From NCBI RefSeq assembly GCF_008107635.1, contig NZ_SDGZ01000007.1, forward strand, positions 1 to 34,478: 34,478 nucleotides of DNA. Direction: 5' to 3'. A program made the position numbers and the translations under genes. Below the pieces are notes generated by a model. That model was given only the letters and a program-made list of their open reading frames with translations, was not told where the DNA came from and did not search any database. Source of the stretch: Weissella muntiaci (GTDB lineage: Bacteria; Bacillota; Bacilli; Lactobacillales; Lactobacillaceae). Below, in pieces: positions 22,418 through 31,701 of the stretch (position 1 is its first letter; each line of letters starts with the position of its first letter).

Positions 22418-23905
22418 TTATAGCTTACGTCCAGCACGACGCTGACCGATTTCAAACATAATCATCGCAATTGACCCAAATACAATTGGTCCGGCGATTG
22501 TCCAGATACCATCAAAGTAATCCTTGATCTGGAATGGTGCCATGATTGTCAAAGCGATTGACACAATCACCAAAGCTTCGACCAAGAAGGTCACAATCCA
22601 AACCGACGTCTTACTCTTATAAAAGACGAAAGGACGCTCGACGTTGTTCAAACGTTTGAACATTGGGAATGAGAAAATCAAGAATACATATGGCAAAGTT
22701 GATGAAACGTTACTCATGTTCGTCAAAACTTGATAAAGTTGCGTTGCTCCATTACCACCAAAGGCAATTCCCAATACCAATACTGAGACAATAATTGCTT
22801 GACCCCAGATTGTAAATGATGGAACACCATGGGTATTAAGGCGACGCATCCGCTCTGGCCAAACTTCCTTAGGTGAACCCATGATAAATGACTTCAAAGG
22901 TGCATATGAAAGCACGAAGAAGGCTCCCATGTAGGCCATAAACATTGAAAGACCAGCAAAACGAGTAAAGATCTGTCCTAACAGAACTTCACCGCCATGC
23001 CCCATGCCAAGAGCGTTACCAAGTTGATAACCAAGGTTGTTCATCATTACATAAGTAATGTTTCCCAAATTAACGGTCTTATCATTGAAAAGCGTTGACC
23101 AATTTGATGAAGCACCCCAAAGCAAGATTGATAGTGAGTATCCAACACCAATCAAAACTGTTGAGATCAGAACTGCTCGTGGATAAGTCCGCTCAGCGCG
23201 ATCAACATCCTTCATGATACCACCCATTTGCTCCAAACCAGCGTAGGCAAAAATACCATAGAGGGCAAATTGGATTGCCTGACTAAGCGTATGGAATGAT
23301 GGGTTTGATGACTGAATGAATGAATGTAACTTTAGTGGTTCTTGGAAAGCACCATGATGTCCAATCAAGACAATAATTGATGCCAGCAACAAGATGATAT
23401 TCAAAGCCATTACGAACAATCCACCGGCAGCTGAAATCTTTGCTACTGATTGAACTCCACGATTAACCAAGAAAGCTACTACTACAACGAACAAAACTGC
23501 CAGGACACCAACGGTCTGCAAACCGTTCATTCCTAGGAAAGACCATGTTGAAGTTGTATCAGATCCGAACAATAGAGTAGAGATCGTAATCCATACCTTT
23601 TGCGAAACATTGATCATCCAAATGATCCAAGACGCGATAACGATGAAAGTTGCAACGAAAGCCCAACGAGCTCCAATTCCTGCCTCCATCCATGAGTAAA
23701 TCCCACCTTCTGACTCTTTCAGTGATGCACCGAATTCAGCGTACATCATTGAAGTTGGTAGGAAAAATAGGAACCCACCGACCAAATACCAGATGATCGA
23801 AGCATAACCCATTTGAGCAAAAGCCACCGGACCATTAGCGAACCCAAAGACCGATGTAAAAATCATCATTATCAGGGCACCCTGGCCAATTCGTTTCTTA
23901 TCCAT
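22418..23905 (-). CDS. APC-family amino acid permease (YjeM / glutamate-GABA antiporter group)
   Basis: 495 residues with about twelve membrane segments. The APC motifs seen are SVFGFANGPVAFAQMG in the first helix, MYAEFGASLKESEGGIYSWMEAGIG in helix 2-3, and FALYGIFAYAGLEQMGGIMKDVDRAERTYPRA, the family's most conserved stretch. Overall form and length resemble YjeM and the glutamate/GABA antiporter-like group. The amino acid cannot be named from sequence. Start ATG 23905 gives MDKKRIGQGALIMM, with AGGAG 11 bases upstream; the longer frame to 23956 would overlap that site. It is a single gene with its own promoter and terminator. Confidence 0.83.
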   Translation of the reverse strand: MDKKRIGQGALIMMIFTSVFGFANGPVAFAQMGYASIIWYLVGGFLFFLPTSMMYAEFGASLKESEGGIYSWMEAGIGARWAFVATFIVIASWIIWMINVSQKVWITISTLLFGSDTTSTWSFLGMNGLQTVGVLAVLFVVVVAFLVNRGVQSVAKISAAGGLFVMALNIILLLASIIVLIGHHGAFQEPLKLHSFIQSSNPSFHTLSQAIQFALYGIFAYAGLEQMGGIMKDVDRAERTYPRAVLISTVLIGVGYSLSILLWGASSNWSTLFNDKTVNLGNITYVMMNNLGYQLGNALGMGHGGEVLLGQIFTRFAGLSMFMAYMGAFFVLSYAPLKSFIMGSPKEVWPERMRRLNTHGVPSFTIWGQAIIVSVLVLGIAFGGNGATQLYQVLTNMSNVSSTLPYVFLIFSFPMFKRLNNVERPFVFYKSKTSVWIVTFLVEALVIVSIALTIMAPFQIKDYFDGIWTIAGPIVFGSIAMIMFEIGQRRAGRKL

Positions 23906-23964
23906 ACGAAACCATTCTCCTAAAAATAAACTATGAAAAAAATTCATGTAAAACAATTTCTATC

Positions 23965-23994
23965 ATTCTACTCCTTTTCATAGAAAAAATGCAA
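23965..23994 (-). promoter_or_regulatory. Promoter of the amino acid permease gene
   Basis: TTGCAT, 18 bases, TAGAAT on the minus strand, about 60 bases upstream of the start. Confidence 0.6.
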
Positions 23995-24112
23995 CTTTAT
24001 TAAAATTTACCAAGAAAATTACGAATTATCTCATATTTATTCATTGTTTTTTCTGCTTAATGCCATTTACAACTTTGCTAGTTAAGCAAAATACATCCAA
24101 TCTACATCATAC

Positions 24113-25114
24113 TTAGCCATTGAATTTATTCATAATACTTTCAATATCCTTCAGAATCAGCGATAAACTGCCATCTGGATTGTTGATTATTTCTACCTTA
24201 GATTTGTCATGAAAAATGGTTGTCGGAATCGAAATTTCAATCCCAGAATCTAATTTAAATCTTTGAACTGCAAATTTCTTCTCATATTTCGCTGGGTTTG
24301 CAATTGTGATTTCTGGTTCAACTTCCTTCTCAGCAATCACGCGTTGGAAATCTTCACGTGCTGCAATATTTTGTTCAAAGACCTTTGCACTTACATCCTT
24401 AACATTGAGGATCTCGCTATCGCTAATTTGCTCGAAAACGCTTTCCTGAGCCTTTGCAAATGCTTCATGTAATGGAACATCATATTTGTCAGCAACTGTC
24501 TTAACGGCCTTTTTTACCTCAGTTAATTGCACCTTATTAGAATCTTCTGGTGAAAGTTCCAAAAAGCGCTCTGAGAAATTGTTAACTCGATGACCATCAA
24601 CCAGATAGCGCTTCTCCGTCAACATATACTCTCCGGTCATCAGATTAACAATAATCCCTTCATCAGGTCGCTGACTACCAGCCGGTAGAATTGCCTGATT
24701 CAAAACCAAATTATTAACCATGACATCATCTTGATATTCAACGTTATGGGCATAACGTGGCACGAAATTCAGTTTGAGCAAAGCAAAATAATCGTCTGGG
24801 CCTTCTGAATACTCAAAACTTAGTACATCCCCCGCCGGAATTTCTTCAGCCGCCGCAATTGTTTCAAAAAATTTCTCTGCTAACTGTCCCGTCTTGTCGG
24901 CAAAGCTCAATTCATTATTTGCATCAATGTAACCTGCCAAATAGTCCGTTGCAACGAGCTGTCCTGTCTTAACATCACCTTGTTCAAGCTTAGCAACCAT
25001 ATTCTCGAGATACTCATGAATCCCGCTTTGCCCTAATTGTAGTTCACCTTGAGATGTGACCAAGTGCCCAGCATCTTTGTCTAGTATATGCAAAACTGCA
25101 TGTTTAATTATCAT
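24113..25114 (-). CDS. Nucleoid-associated protein (NdpA/YejK family)
   Basis: 333 residues, soluble. The N-terminus MIIKHAVLHILDKDAG, the LEQGDVKTGQLVATDYLAGYI segment, the DDYFALLKLNF strand and LSPEDSNKV are typical of the NdpA family (37-kDa nucleoid-associated protein). Its members bind DNA; their role in Firmicutes is little known and some occur near phage-defence genes, which is not the case here. Start ATG 25114 has AAAGG 10 bases upstream. It follows the terminator of the two-component operon and is transcribed alone. No clear terminator was seen after it. Confidence 0.82.
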   Translation of the reverse strand: MIIKHAVLHILDKDAGHLVTSQGELQLGQSGIHEYLENMVAKLEQGDVKTGQLVATDYLAGYIDANNELSFADKTGQLAEKFFETIAAAEEIPAGDVLSFEYSEGPDDYFALLKLNFVPRYAHNVEYQDDVMVNNLVLNQAILPAGSQRPDEGIIVNLMTGEYMLTEKRYLVDGHRVNNFSERFLELSPEDSNKVQLTEVKKAVKTVADKYDVPLHEAFAKAQESVFEQISDSEILNVKDVSAKVFEQNIAAREDFQRVIAEKEVEPEITIANPAKYEKKFAVQRFKLDSGIEISIPTTIFHDKSKVEIINNPDGSLSLILKDIESIMNKFNG

Positions 25115-25136
25115 TACTAATTCACCTTTCAGAAAT

Positions 25137-25187
25137 AATAAGACTTAATAGGTTTGCTCCAACAGCTAAACCCTATTAAGCCTTATT
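25137..25187 (-). terminator. Terminator of the two-component operon
   Basis: AATAAGGCTTAATAGG and CCTATTAAGTCTTATT form a 16-bp stem (one wobble pair) with a 19-base loop just past the kinase stop, followed by a weak T-rich tract. Confidence 0.75.
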
Positions 25188-25193
25188 TCAAAC

Positions 25194-26678
25194 TCATTTA
25201 TTAATTCTTTTTGTCTTAATTGGTAGTGTAATCCTAAAAATCGATCCCTGACCTAATACCGACTCGAGCTCAATATGCCCCCCATATCCTTCGATCAGTT
25301 TTTGAGCGATACTCAAGCCAAGACCGTTACCACCTTGTTTTCTTGAACGAGCCTTATCTACGCGGTAGAAGCGATCAAAGACCCGTGCCGCGTCCTCTGG
25401 ATTGATACCTTCACCAAAATCCTGGACCGCCAACATAACGGATGGACCGGCCGAAGAAACAGCAAAATGGACTTCTTTACGCTCGCGACTGTATTTAACC
25501 GCGTTATCAGAAAGGATAATCAAAATCTGTTCCAAATGATCACGTGACATATTTACGATTGTGGGTCCTTCCAAATCATCTTCCAAGCCAAAAGTAAAGT
25601 CTGGGTAGATCATTTGGAAATTATTATGCACCGCATGAATTACTTCTTGCACATCAGTATCGCCATCCGTAAATGTTAACTCAACTTGATCTGCGCGAGT
25701 TAAATCAAGCATTTCTTGCACAAGCCCCTCCATCCGCTTCATTTCAGTAAGTGATACGGCAATTGACTCAGCAAGAATTTTTGGATCATCTTTACCCCAA
25801 CGGTTTAGAAGCTCCATGTGCCCTTTAACAATTGCAACAGGCGTTCTTAACTCGTGTGAGACATCCTCCACAAACTGATGCTGTTGTAAAATAAACCGTT
25901 GCATTCGATTCAGCATATCATTTACTAACTCGGCCAATGAGCTAAGCTCGTCATGGAAATGTGCTGGTATTTCAACTCGATCAGGCGCCTGAGGATCTTC
26001 TTTCAAATGGTCAACTACTTTTTGAATATCCGCGACTGGTTGCAGCAAGAGCGCCGACCACCAGTAACCAAAAATTGCGATTAATGTTAAGCCAATTGCA
26101 ATCAGTAAGGCTACAATTAGATAAATCCTTTGGAAGATCTGATGAAAAGCAGTTAGGTTATTTTCAATCAATAGATAACCAATCTTTTGTCCGTCTTGAT
26201 TTACAATCACTTCCTGACGAACTAGTTGTACTCGTAAGTTTAGAAACTTACCCTTGAAGAAAAAATAAGTTTTATTTGGCTGGCTGATTTTTAAATTACT
26301 TTGCTTAGTCGGATAAATTTGTTTACCAGCTTTAGTGAAAAATGTAATCGTATAATCAGGTCGTGAGACATTCATTGCAATTGGATCTGTTGTCCCCTCG
26401 CTAAAATCATCCCCATGCACCCGTAAGCGTTGCTCAATTGATGCATTATCCAACTGATCACTGTCTAATGGTGCTAGACGCTGTGCAATCACCGTTGCAG
26501 ACTGTTGCATTTGTTGGCGCTCGTGTCGTAACAACTCATTTGAAAAAGCTGCATTAACAAAAATTGCAAATAATATGAATATCAAAAAAACACCAACAGC
26601 TGAGCCGAGCGCCCATTTCCAGCGCAGCGACATCTTACGCTGTGGTGTCTGTTTGACAATGGATGTTTCTTCAACCAT
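25194..26678 (-). CDS. arlS: Sensor histidine kinase, ArlS-like
   Basis: 494 residues. Membrane segments at about 22-44 and 184-206 enclose an extracellular sensor region of about 140 residues. A HAMP domain (about 207-260) follows, then the HisKA helix with His275 in EDVSHELRTP and GHMELLNRWGKDDPK. The ATPase domain has the N box Asn392, DFGEG at 420-424 and GGNGLGLS at 449-456. The HisKA stretch is close to that of staphylococcal ArlS. The signal is unknown. Start ATG 26678 has AAGGAG 9 bases upstream and lies 13 bases after the regulator stop. Confidence 0.9.
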   Translation of the reverse strand: MVEETSIVKQTPQRKMSLRWKWALGSAVGVFLIFILFAIFVNAAFSNELLRHERQQMQQSATVIAQRLAPLDSDQLDNASIEQRLRVHGDDFSEGTTDPIAMNVSRPDYTITFFTKAGKQIYPTKQSNLKISQPNKTYFFFKGKFLNLRVQLVRQEVIVNQDGQKIGYLLIENNLTAFHQIFQRIYLIVALLIAIGLTLIAIFGYWWSALLLQPVADIQKVVDHLKEDPQAPDRVEIPAHFHDELSSLAELVNDMLNRMQRFILQQHQFVEDVSHELRTPVAIVKGHMELLNRWGKDDPKILAESIAVSLTEMKRMEGLVQEMLDLTRADQVELTFTDGDTDVQEVIHAVHNNFQMIYPDFTFGLEDDLEGPTIVNMSRDHLEQILIILSDNAVKYSRERKEVHFAVSSAGPSVMLAVQDFGEGINPEDAARVFDRFYRVDKARSRKQGGNGLGLSIAQKLIEGYGGHIELESVLGQGSIFRITLPIKTKRINK

Positions 26679-26691
26679 TGGATAACTCTCC

Positions 26692-27381
26692 TTACTGACG
26701 CATCACGTATCCTGTACCGCGGACGGTCTGGATATATGATGCTCTTGAGTCAGATAAATCAATCTTATTACGCAAATATCGGATATAAACATCCACAACA
26801 TTCGTTTCAATCTGTGAATCATAGCCCCAAACCTTTTTAAGCAGCTCCTCACGACTTTGTACGATGTTAATATTTTCCATTAAGATAAGCAGCAATTCAT
26901 ACTCACGCTTGGTCAAATTAATGATTTCATTACCGCGACGCGCAATGCGATTTTCCTTCTCAACCGTTAAATCACGATATTTAACAACACTCTGATGTGT
27001 GCTATGCTCTTCGGTTTCAATATTAATTCGCCGTAATAAAGCACGAACACGTGCCAACAGCTCTTCAATAGCAAATGGTTTCACAACATAATCATCAGCC
27101 CCGTAATCCAAGCCGGATACGCGATCAATCACCGAGTCCCGGGCTGTCATCATGATAATCGGTGTATTTTTAACTTCTCGTAACCGACGTGCGACTTCAA
27201 GCCCACTCAACTCTGGCAACATTAGATCCAACAGAATCAAATCATAATCATTATCCAAAGCGGCCTGCAAACCACCGCGACCGTTATCTTCGACACGAGT
27301 ATCATAGCCTTCATGTTGCAATTCTAATTCTACGAAGCGCGCCAAATTCACCTCATCTTCAACTACAAGGATACTGCTCAT
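26692..27381 (-). CDS. arlR: OmpR-family response regulator, ArlR-like
   Basis: 229 residues. The receiver domain (1-115) has the acidic pocket VVEDE, the phospho-acceptor Asp52 in LILLDLMLP and the Lys in YVVKPF. The C-terminal winged helix (about 130-229) ends NVVDVYIRYLRNKI, IQTVRGTGYVMRQ. The whole is very like ArlR of Staphylococcus, which controls adhesion and surface genes there. The target genes here are unknown. Start ATG 27381 has GGGTG 5 bases upstream; the in-frame codon at 27393 is less likely. It is co-transcribed with the kinase. Confidence 0.9.
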   Translation of the reverse strand: MSSILVVEDEVNLARFVELELQHEGYDTRVEDNGRGGLQAALDNDYDLILLDLMLPELSGLEVARRLREVKNTPIIMMTARDSVIDRVSGLDYGADDYVVKPFAIEELLARVRALLRRINIETEEHSTHQSVVKYRDLTVEKENRIARRGNEIINLTKREYELLLILMENINIVQSREELLKKVWGYDSQIETNVVDVYIRYLRNKIDLSDSRASYIQTVRGTGYVMRQ

Positions 27382-27452
27382 CTGGTCACCCAATTCTTTC
27401 TTTAATAATCTAATAAAGTCTCATTTAAACTTGATTTACTACAAAAAATGAT

Positions 27453-27480
27453 ATCATATTTTTTTGCTATATGGTATCAA
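27453..27480 (-). promoter_or_regulatory. Promoter of the arlRS-like operon
   Basis: TTGATA, 16 bases, TATGAT on the minus strand, about 75 bases before the regulator start and just after the yibF stop. No terminator is visible between yibF and this point, so read-through is possible. Confidence 0.55.
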
Positions 27481-27488
27481 AACTATCT

Positions 27489-28262
27489 TTATTTATTTAA
27501 TCTTTCTGAATGCGCTTTCCGATAGTCCTGCCACCGGTATAAAGCTAACATTAGAGGCAAGACTAATACTACACCTAAGATTGCGTACAGCATCGACAAC
27601 ATTGCGGATGAAAATAACTTAGAATTAATAATTGCCGCAAAATTATAGTTCAGTTTTGCAAACCAAATTGCCAAACTCAAAAAGTCTGCCATGAAACCAA
27701 ACAACACTGTATTAACTGCCGTACCAACAATTTGTTGGCCAACTCGATTACTTGCCATCATAAATTTTTTAAAAGGCATATCTGGTTGACTTTCACGAAT
27801 TTCTTCAATCGCTGTCGCAATCGCCACTGCCGCCTCGGCAATCGCACCAAGCGTTGCTAGAAGTGCCGCGACCACCCCAATTGTAACAAAGCTAACGCTG
27901 ATTCCTAGGGACAAGCCTTCCAACTCTTCCGAATTTTGTTCAGCAAAGCCCTGTGCCATTGCTAGATGTTCGAGCGGAAAGATTAAAATTGTTAATAAGA
28001 CCATGATTGTTAGCGCAATAATTAAAGCATTTGCCGTTACTTGTTCACTAGCACCAGTACTTAAAATTGTGATTAAGAGAACTGTTCCACCACCAAGTAC
28101 CAAGACCCAAGTAGCATTGAACCCAAAGGAAATTGCAAAGATCATTACCACTAAAATCGCAAAATTAAGCCATAACGCAATAAAGGCACCAATTCCCTTA
28201 ATTCCGCCAACTAAGAACATTAATGCTAATAGGATTAGACTCAATACAATTGTTACCGTCAT
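27489..28262 (-). CDS. YibE/F-family membrane protein (second of pair)
   Basis: 257 residues with about seven membrane segments. It corresponds to the membrane half of the YibE/F family (PF07907), with TLGAIAEAAVAIATAIEEI and RVGQQIVGTAVNTVLFGFMADFL as the conserved pattern that is also present in the preceding gene. The function of the family is unknown; transport or channel roles have been suggested. Start ATG 28262 has GGGAGG 5 bases upstream and overlaps the previous gene by 4 bases (ATGA). Confidence 0.85.
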   Translation of the reverse strand: MTVTIVLSLILLALMFLVGGIKGIGAFIALWLNFAILVVMIFAISFGFNATWVLVLGGGTVLLITILSTGASEQVTANALIIALTIMVLLTILIFPLEHLAMAQGFAEQNSEELEGLSLGISVSFVTIGVVAALLATLGAIAEAAVAIATAIEEIRESQPDMPFKKFMMASNRVGQQIVGTAVNTVLFGFMADFLSLAIWFAKLNYNFAAIINSKLFSSAMLSMLYAILGVVLVLPLMLALYRWQDYRKAHSERLNK

Positions 28263-29377
28263 TGTAGCCTCCCTTTAAGCACAAACTTCTTTAATAAAAC
28301 AACCCAGAAAATTCCGACCGGAACGGTCAGCACAATTGCGATTGCCGAAATTAACGTTTGAATCATTCCTAGTGATAGATTCTGCATATATGTAAATGAC
28401 CAAGTATTACCGTTGTGCAGATACAAAATGACCATTGGAATTTGCTCTGCAATAAAAATCAAAAAGAGCACATTTGTTAGAGCGCCAAATATTTCCTGCC
28501 CGACCCGGCGGCCCGCCTCAACTAAAGCTCGAAGTGAGATGTGGGGATTTTCCTCCATTAATGCAAACAAAGTCGCAATCATATCAGTTGCCTCATCCAT
28601 TACCGCGCCAAGAATACCAACCAACGTCATCGCATAGAATAATGGCTTTGGTAGCTGTGTAATGTACTCCATTAATTCCAAATGCAGACCATTATTATTT
28701 GTCAGAGTAAACACGATATTCGTAATTAGCATTGCTAACAGAGTTGTTGACAAAACTGTCACTGTTACCGCCCACATCAATTTTGTTCTTATTCCTAGCA
28801 CTAATCCTAATGTGAAGATTGAAGCAACAATCGCAAATCCGATGAACAACCAAAAAATATTGCCATTTGGTAGTTGCAAGTCCAAATAAATCGTAAAGGT
28901 AAATAAGAGTACGTTTACCAACAATGAAATCGCCGTTAAACGCCCCGTTTTCCCCATTAGAATAAGTAAGATTCCCAACACCAAAACAAGCAAGGGTATC
29001 CAAAACTGATCGCGTTTCATCGTTGAAAACTGCCAGATACCATCATCGCCCTTTTGCAAAAATATCTTGTCATTCACGTGCAGCACCTGACTAATTCCTT
29101 GTGCTGAATCGGCGCTGTTCATTAATTGAACTATGCTACCACGGTTCTTACCATTATCAAGTTTAGCCTGGATAGTTTGTTCATGTTGGGTTACTTGATT
29201 GTCAAATTGATCACTTACTTTACTCTGCTGATCATGCTTAACTGCTACAACCGTCGCAATTGGCTGTTGATACATCCGCATGTTATGATTCAAAAAAACA
29301 TAACTTCCTAAGGTAATCGCGATCAAAATCAGAACTTGAATTACTCTAAGTCGATAGAGCCGTATGAATTTAAACAT
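28259..29377 (-). CDS. YibE/F-family membrane protein with extracytoplasmic domain (first of pair)
   Basis: 372 residues. A membrane anchor at about 12-30 is followed by an exposed region of about 95 residues (the YibE-like part, VLHVNDKIFLQKGD) and then about seven membrane segments. The conserved core is ILGAVMDEATDMIATLFALMEENP and GRRVGQEIFGALTNVLFLIF. The start ATG 29377 shares one base with the dnaI stop (TAATG) and has no good ribosome site, so its translation seems to depend on ribosomes leaving dnaI. This is an unexpected link between a replication gene and a membrane protein pair. Confidence 0.85.
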   Translation of the reverse strand: MFKFIRLYRLRVIQVLILIAITLGSYVFLNHNMRMYQQPIATVVAVKHDQQSKVSDQFDNQVTQHEQTIQAKLDNGKNRGSIVQLMNSADSAQGISQVLHVNDKIFLQKGDDGIWQFSTMKRDQFWIPLLVLVLGILLILMGKTGRLTAISLLVNVLLFTFTIYLDLQLPNGNIFWLFIGFAIVASIFTLGLVLGIRTKLMWAVTVTVLSTTLLAMLITNIVFTLTNNNGLHLELMEYITQLPKPLFYAMTLVGILGAVMDEATDMIATLFALMEENPHISLRALVEAGRRVGQEIFGALTNVLFLIFIAEQIPMVILYLHNGNTWSFTYMQNLSLGMIQTLISAIAIVLTVPVGIFWVVLLKKFVLKGRLQ

Positions 29378-30342
29378 TAGTCAGTTAGACGCCGGTTGGA
29401 ACCAGACATCATAACCTCCTTTGCCAAATATTTAATGCGTTGCATCAAACGCTCAGCTTTTACAGGCTCTTGGCCATCACGAGTTGTCAATAAATGTTCA
29501 TGCTCTAGTTGATCCATCGAAAAATTAGACGTAAAGAACGTTGGTAATTCATTCTGCATCCGGTATTCCAGAATAACTCCTAAAATATCATCACGAATCC
29601 ATGCACTCATAGACTCTGCGCCAATATCATCTAATACCAAAATTGGTGCAATCTTTACAGCATCTAATTTCTCCGCAACCTTGTTGTTCTCAATTGCATT
29701 TTTCATTTCATTTGTAAACGTTGGAAAATGCACTAAAGTCACTGGAATCCCGGCAGAGGCAAATTGATTCGCCATCCCTGCCATCAAATAAGTTTTACCA
29801 ATTCCATATGAACCATGTAAATACAGCGCTCGATGATATTCCTTCGGCTTTGCCAAGTATTCTGTAATGAAACTGGCAACCATTGTAAAGGCAGCCTGCC
29901 GACCGCCTGCGTTGAGATCATAATCGGCTAACTTAGCCCGCTCAATTAATTTTGGCATTCCAATTGCTTGAACCAATTGCGCTTGAGCCTTTAATTTCTG
30001 GTTGGTAACAGTCTGTTCATCTGGTTGATATAAAACAACAATCTGATCCGCTGAAATGGCCAAACTAGGTCGATATCCTTGATGAACTACATTTTCACCT
30101 GCTTGGGCCTTGTTTTGCTGATTATAATATTCATATAAAACTGCAAAATCCCGATCAATAATTGTCTGAGGAACTTGATTTTCCTGCAAAAAAGCATGAA
30201 TCGTTGAATCGTTGAGCACTTTTTGTTTAATTTCCTCAAAGGCACCATTTAGATTAAGCTCCGACATCTTTTCGCGGAGCGCCTGACTCATGTTCATTTG
30301 ACCACGAGCTTTAATTTTGTCCGAAAAAAGATCTTCAGCCAT
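29377..30342 (-). CDS. dnaI: Primosomal protein DnaI, helicase loader ATPase
   Basis: 321 residues. DnaI loads the replicative helicase DnaC together with DnaB and DnaD. The C-terminal AAA+ domain has Walker A GSYGIGKT at 177-184 and Walker B LVLDD at 235-239, plus the sensor segment PTFFTSNFSMDQLE. The N-terminal helicase-binding domain is present, but the zinc-binding cysteines known from the Bacillus subtilis protein are missing: the whole product contains no cysteine. Start ATG 30342 has AAGGAG 7 bases upstream and overlaps dnaB by 8 bases. Confidence 0.9.
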   Translation of the reverse strand: MAEDLFSDKIKARGQMNMSQALREKMSELNLNGAFEEIKQKVLNDSTIHAFLQENQVPQTIIDRDFAVLYEYYNQQNKAQAGENVVHQGYRPSLAISADQIVVLYQPDEQTVTNQKLKAQAQLVQAIGMPKLIERAKLADYDLNAGGRQAAFTMVASFITEYLAKPKEYHRALYLHGSYGIGKTYLMAGMANQFASAGIPVTLVHFPTFTNEMKNAIENNKVAEKLDAVKIAPILVLDDIGAESMSAWIRDDILGVILEYRMQNELPTFFTSNFSMDQLEHEHLLTTRDGQEPVKAERLMQRIKYLAKEVMMSGSNRRLTD

Positions 30343-31684
30343 GCTTCTTCTCCTTGTCAGCAGTTATTTTAGCATTTAATTCTGCAAGTGCATTTTGTGC
30401 AGCCATCAATTCATTAGTTGCAACCGGTGCGACCTGTTGTTGTTCCCAATCTGGTCGCGTCTCTTTAACATTGCTTCGCTGATTGTGATAGTTCCGCTTA
30501 GTTGTCTGTTGCTTGTTCGTTGTATTTGCTCGACTGTTTCGCTGATTCAAATACTTTAGCCCTGCCTGAGCACTAGAGATCCCCGCCTGGCGCCAGTCAT
30601 TTACAATTGTTTGAACCAGTGCTTGACTCAATGAGGCTTTTCCCTCACGAACAACTAACTGATAAATGACAATATTCAGCACCTCATCTGGTAGGTGCCC
30701 TTCTTTAATCATCTTCGTAATTGTTTTTTGCTCAGCATCAGTCACAAAACCATTTTTCTGCGTTCTTAACTTTCCTAAAAACTGTAATGGCGACAGCGTC
30801 TTAGCTGCCTCAATTAATGCCTGCTCTGCTTTTTGTGGTTTCGATGTGTTTTCAACTGTCTCATTTGGTTGCTTCATTTGATGAGTATTCTTGGCTGTTG
30901 TAGCCGGACGGATCTGTTGATCATGATAGTCCTGCGCCAACTTTCGTTGCATCGTTATCAAATTAAGGGTTGCATCTGCATTGAGCGTCGTCTGAATTAA
31001 ACGAACAATCTCAAGATCTGTTAAATCATACAATTGCTTATATAATTGCAACTCTTCAATATTTTTCAGAAGATTGGCTTTAGTGACTCCGTTGCTTTTC
31101 AACATATCGCCGATTAAATCAATATCTAATTGGTTATTGGGGCTGATTGCAAAGTTGAGTGCAACCTCATTCGTACCTTCAATTGGGCTTGGCTCAATGT
31201 GTTCGAAAGACTTCGAGCCGATCACATCAAAGAATGATTTAGTCACATTGTTTCCAGTAATCTCTTCCTGCTTTTCAGTATAACGGCTTACCAATTTCGC
31301 ATAATTATCCTGCCCTAAGTAGTGCGCCAAAAGCGATGCCAAGAGTGGCTCAGCCAAGAACTTCTGTGCATTGTTTGGCGTAAACAATTTGTATACCCAC
31401 CGGGTTCCTTGCTGTAAATCTTGCTGAAATGTCTGAACCAGACCTAACGCTTCTAATTTTTCGCGAGCAGCAATAAACTTCGCTTGATCCAGCACCAATT
31501 GATCAAATAAATTTAGATGACTAAGAGGATGCCCTACCTCTTCTCGTTGATAATATAGCGCCATATACAGCGTGAAAGCATCACGTCCAATGATTGGTAG
31601 ATATAGCACTGTCAAAGCTTCCTGTTCATTAGGGGTCATATCATTTAGGCGAATAACCTTAAATCTTTGATTCAAATTAAACAT
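30335..31684 (-). CDS. dnaB: Replication initiation / helicase-loading protein DnaB
   Basis: 449 residues. In low-GC Gram-positives DnaB is a DnaD-related protein that acts with DnaD and DnaI to load the helicase at the origin and at restarted forks (it is not the E. coli DnaB helicase). The N-terminal winged-helix domain begins MFNLNQRFKVIRLNDMTPNE. The central DnaB_2/DnaD-like helical domain (about 290-365) contains SPLQFLGKLR and LSQALVQTIVNDW. The C-terminus is a flexible Gln/Asn/Lys-rich tail. Start ATG 31684 has GAGGAGG 6 bases upstream. It lies 17 bases after coaE. Confidence 0.9.
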   Translation of the reverse strand: MFNLNQRFKVIRLNDMTPNEQEALTVLYLPIIGRDAFTLYMALYYQREEVGHPLSHLNLFDQLVLDQAKFIAAREKLEALGLVQTFQQDLQQGTRWVYKLFTPNNAQKFLAEPLLASLLAHYLGQDNYAKLVSRYTEKQEEITGNNVTKSFFDVIGSKSFEHIEPSPIEGTNEVALNFAISPNNQLDIDLIGDMLKSNGVTKANLLKNIEELQLYKQLYDLTDLEIVRLIQTTLNADATLNLITMQRKLAQDYHDQQIRPATTAKNTHQMKQPNETVENTSKPQKAEQALIEAAKTLSPLQFLGKLRTQKNGFVTDAEQKTITKMIKEGHLPDEVLNIVIYQLVVREGKASLSQALVQTIVNDWRQAGISSAQAGLKYLNQRNSRANTTNKQQTTKRNYHNQRSNVKETRPDWEQQQVAPVATNELMAAQNALAELNAKITADKEKKHG

Positions 31685-31701
31685 AAGGATCCTCCTCTTT
31701 A

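Noticed and set aside
24072-24090. Terminator after the nucleoid-associated protein gene
   Set aside because: TTTGCT/AGCAAA is only a 6-bp AT-rich stem and no T-run follows on the minus strand.
24113-25114. Phage-defence island around the nucleoid-associated protein
   Set aside because: Neighbours are a permease and a two-component system; no nuclease, helicase or reverse transcriptase gene is nearby.
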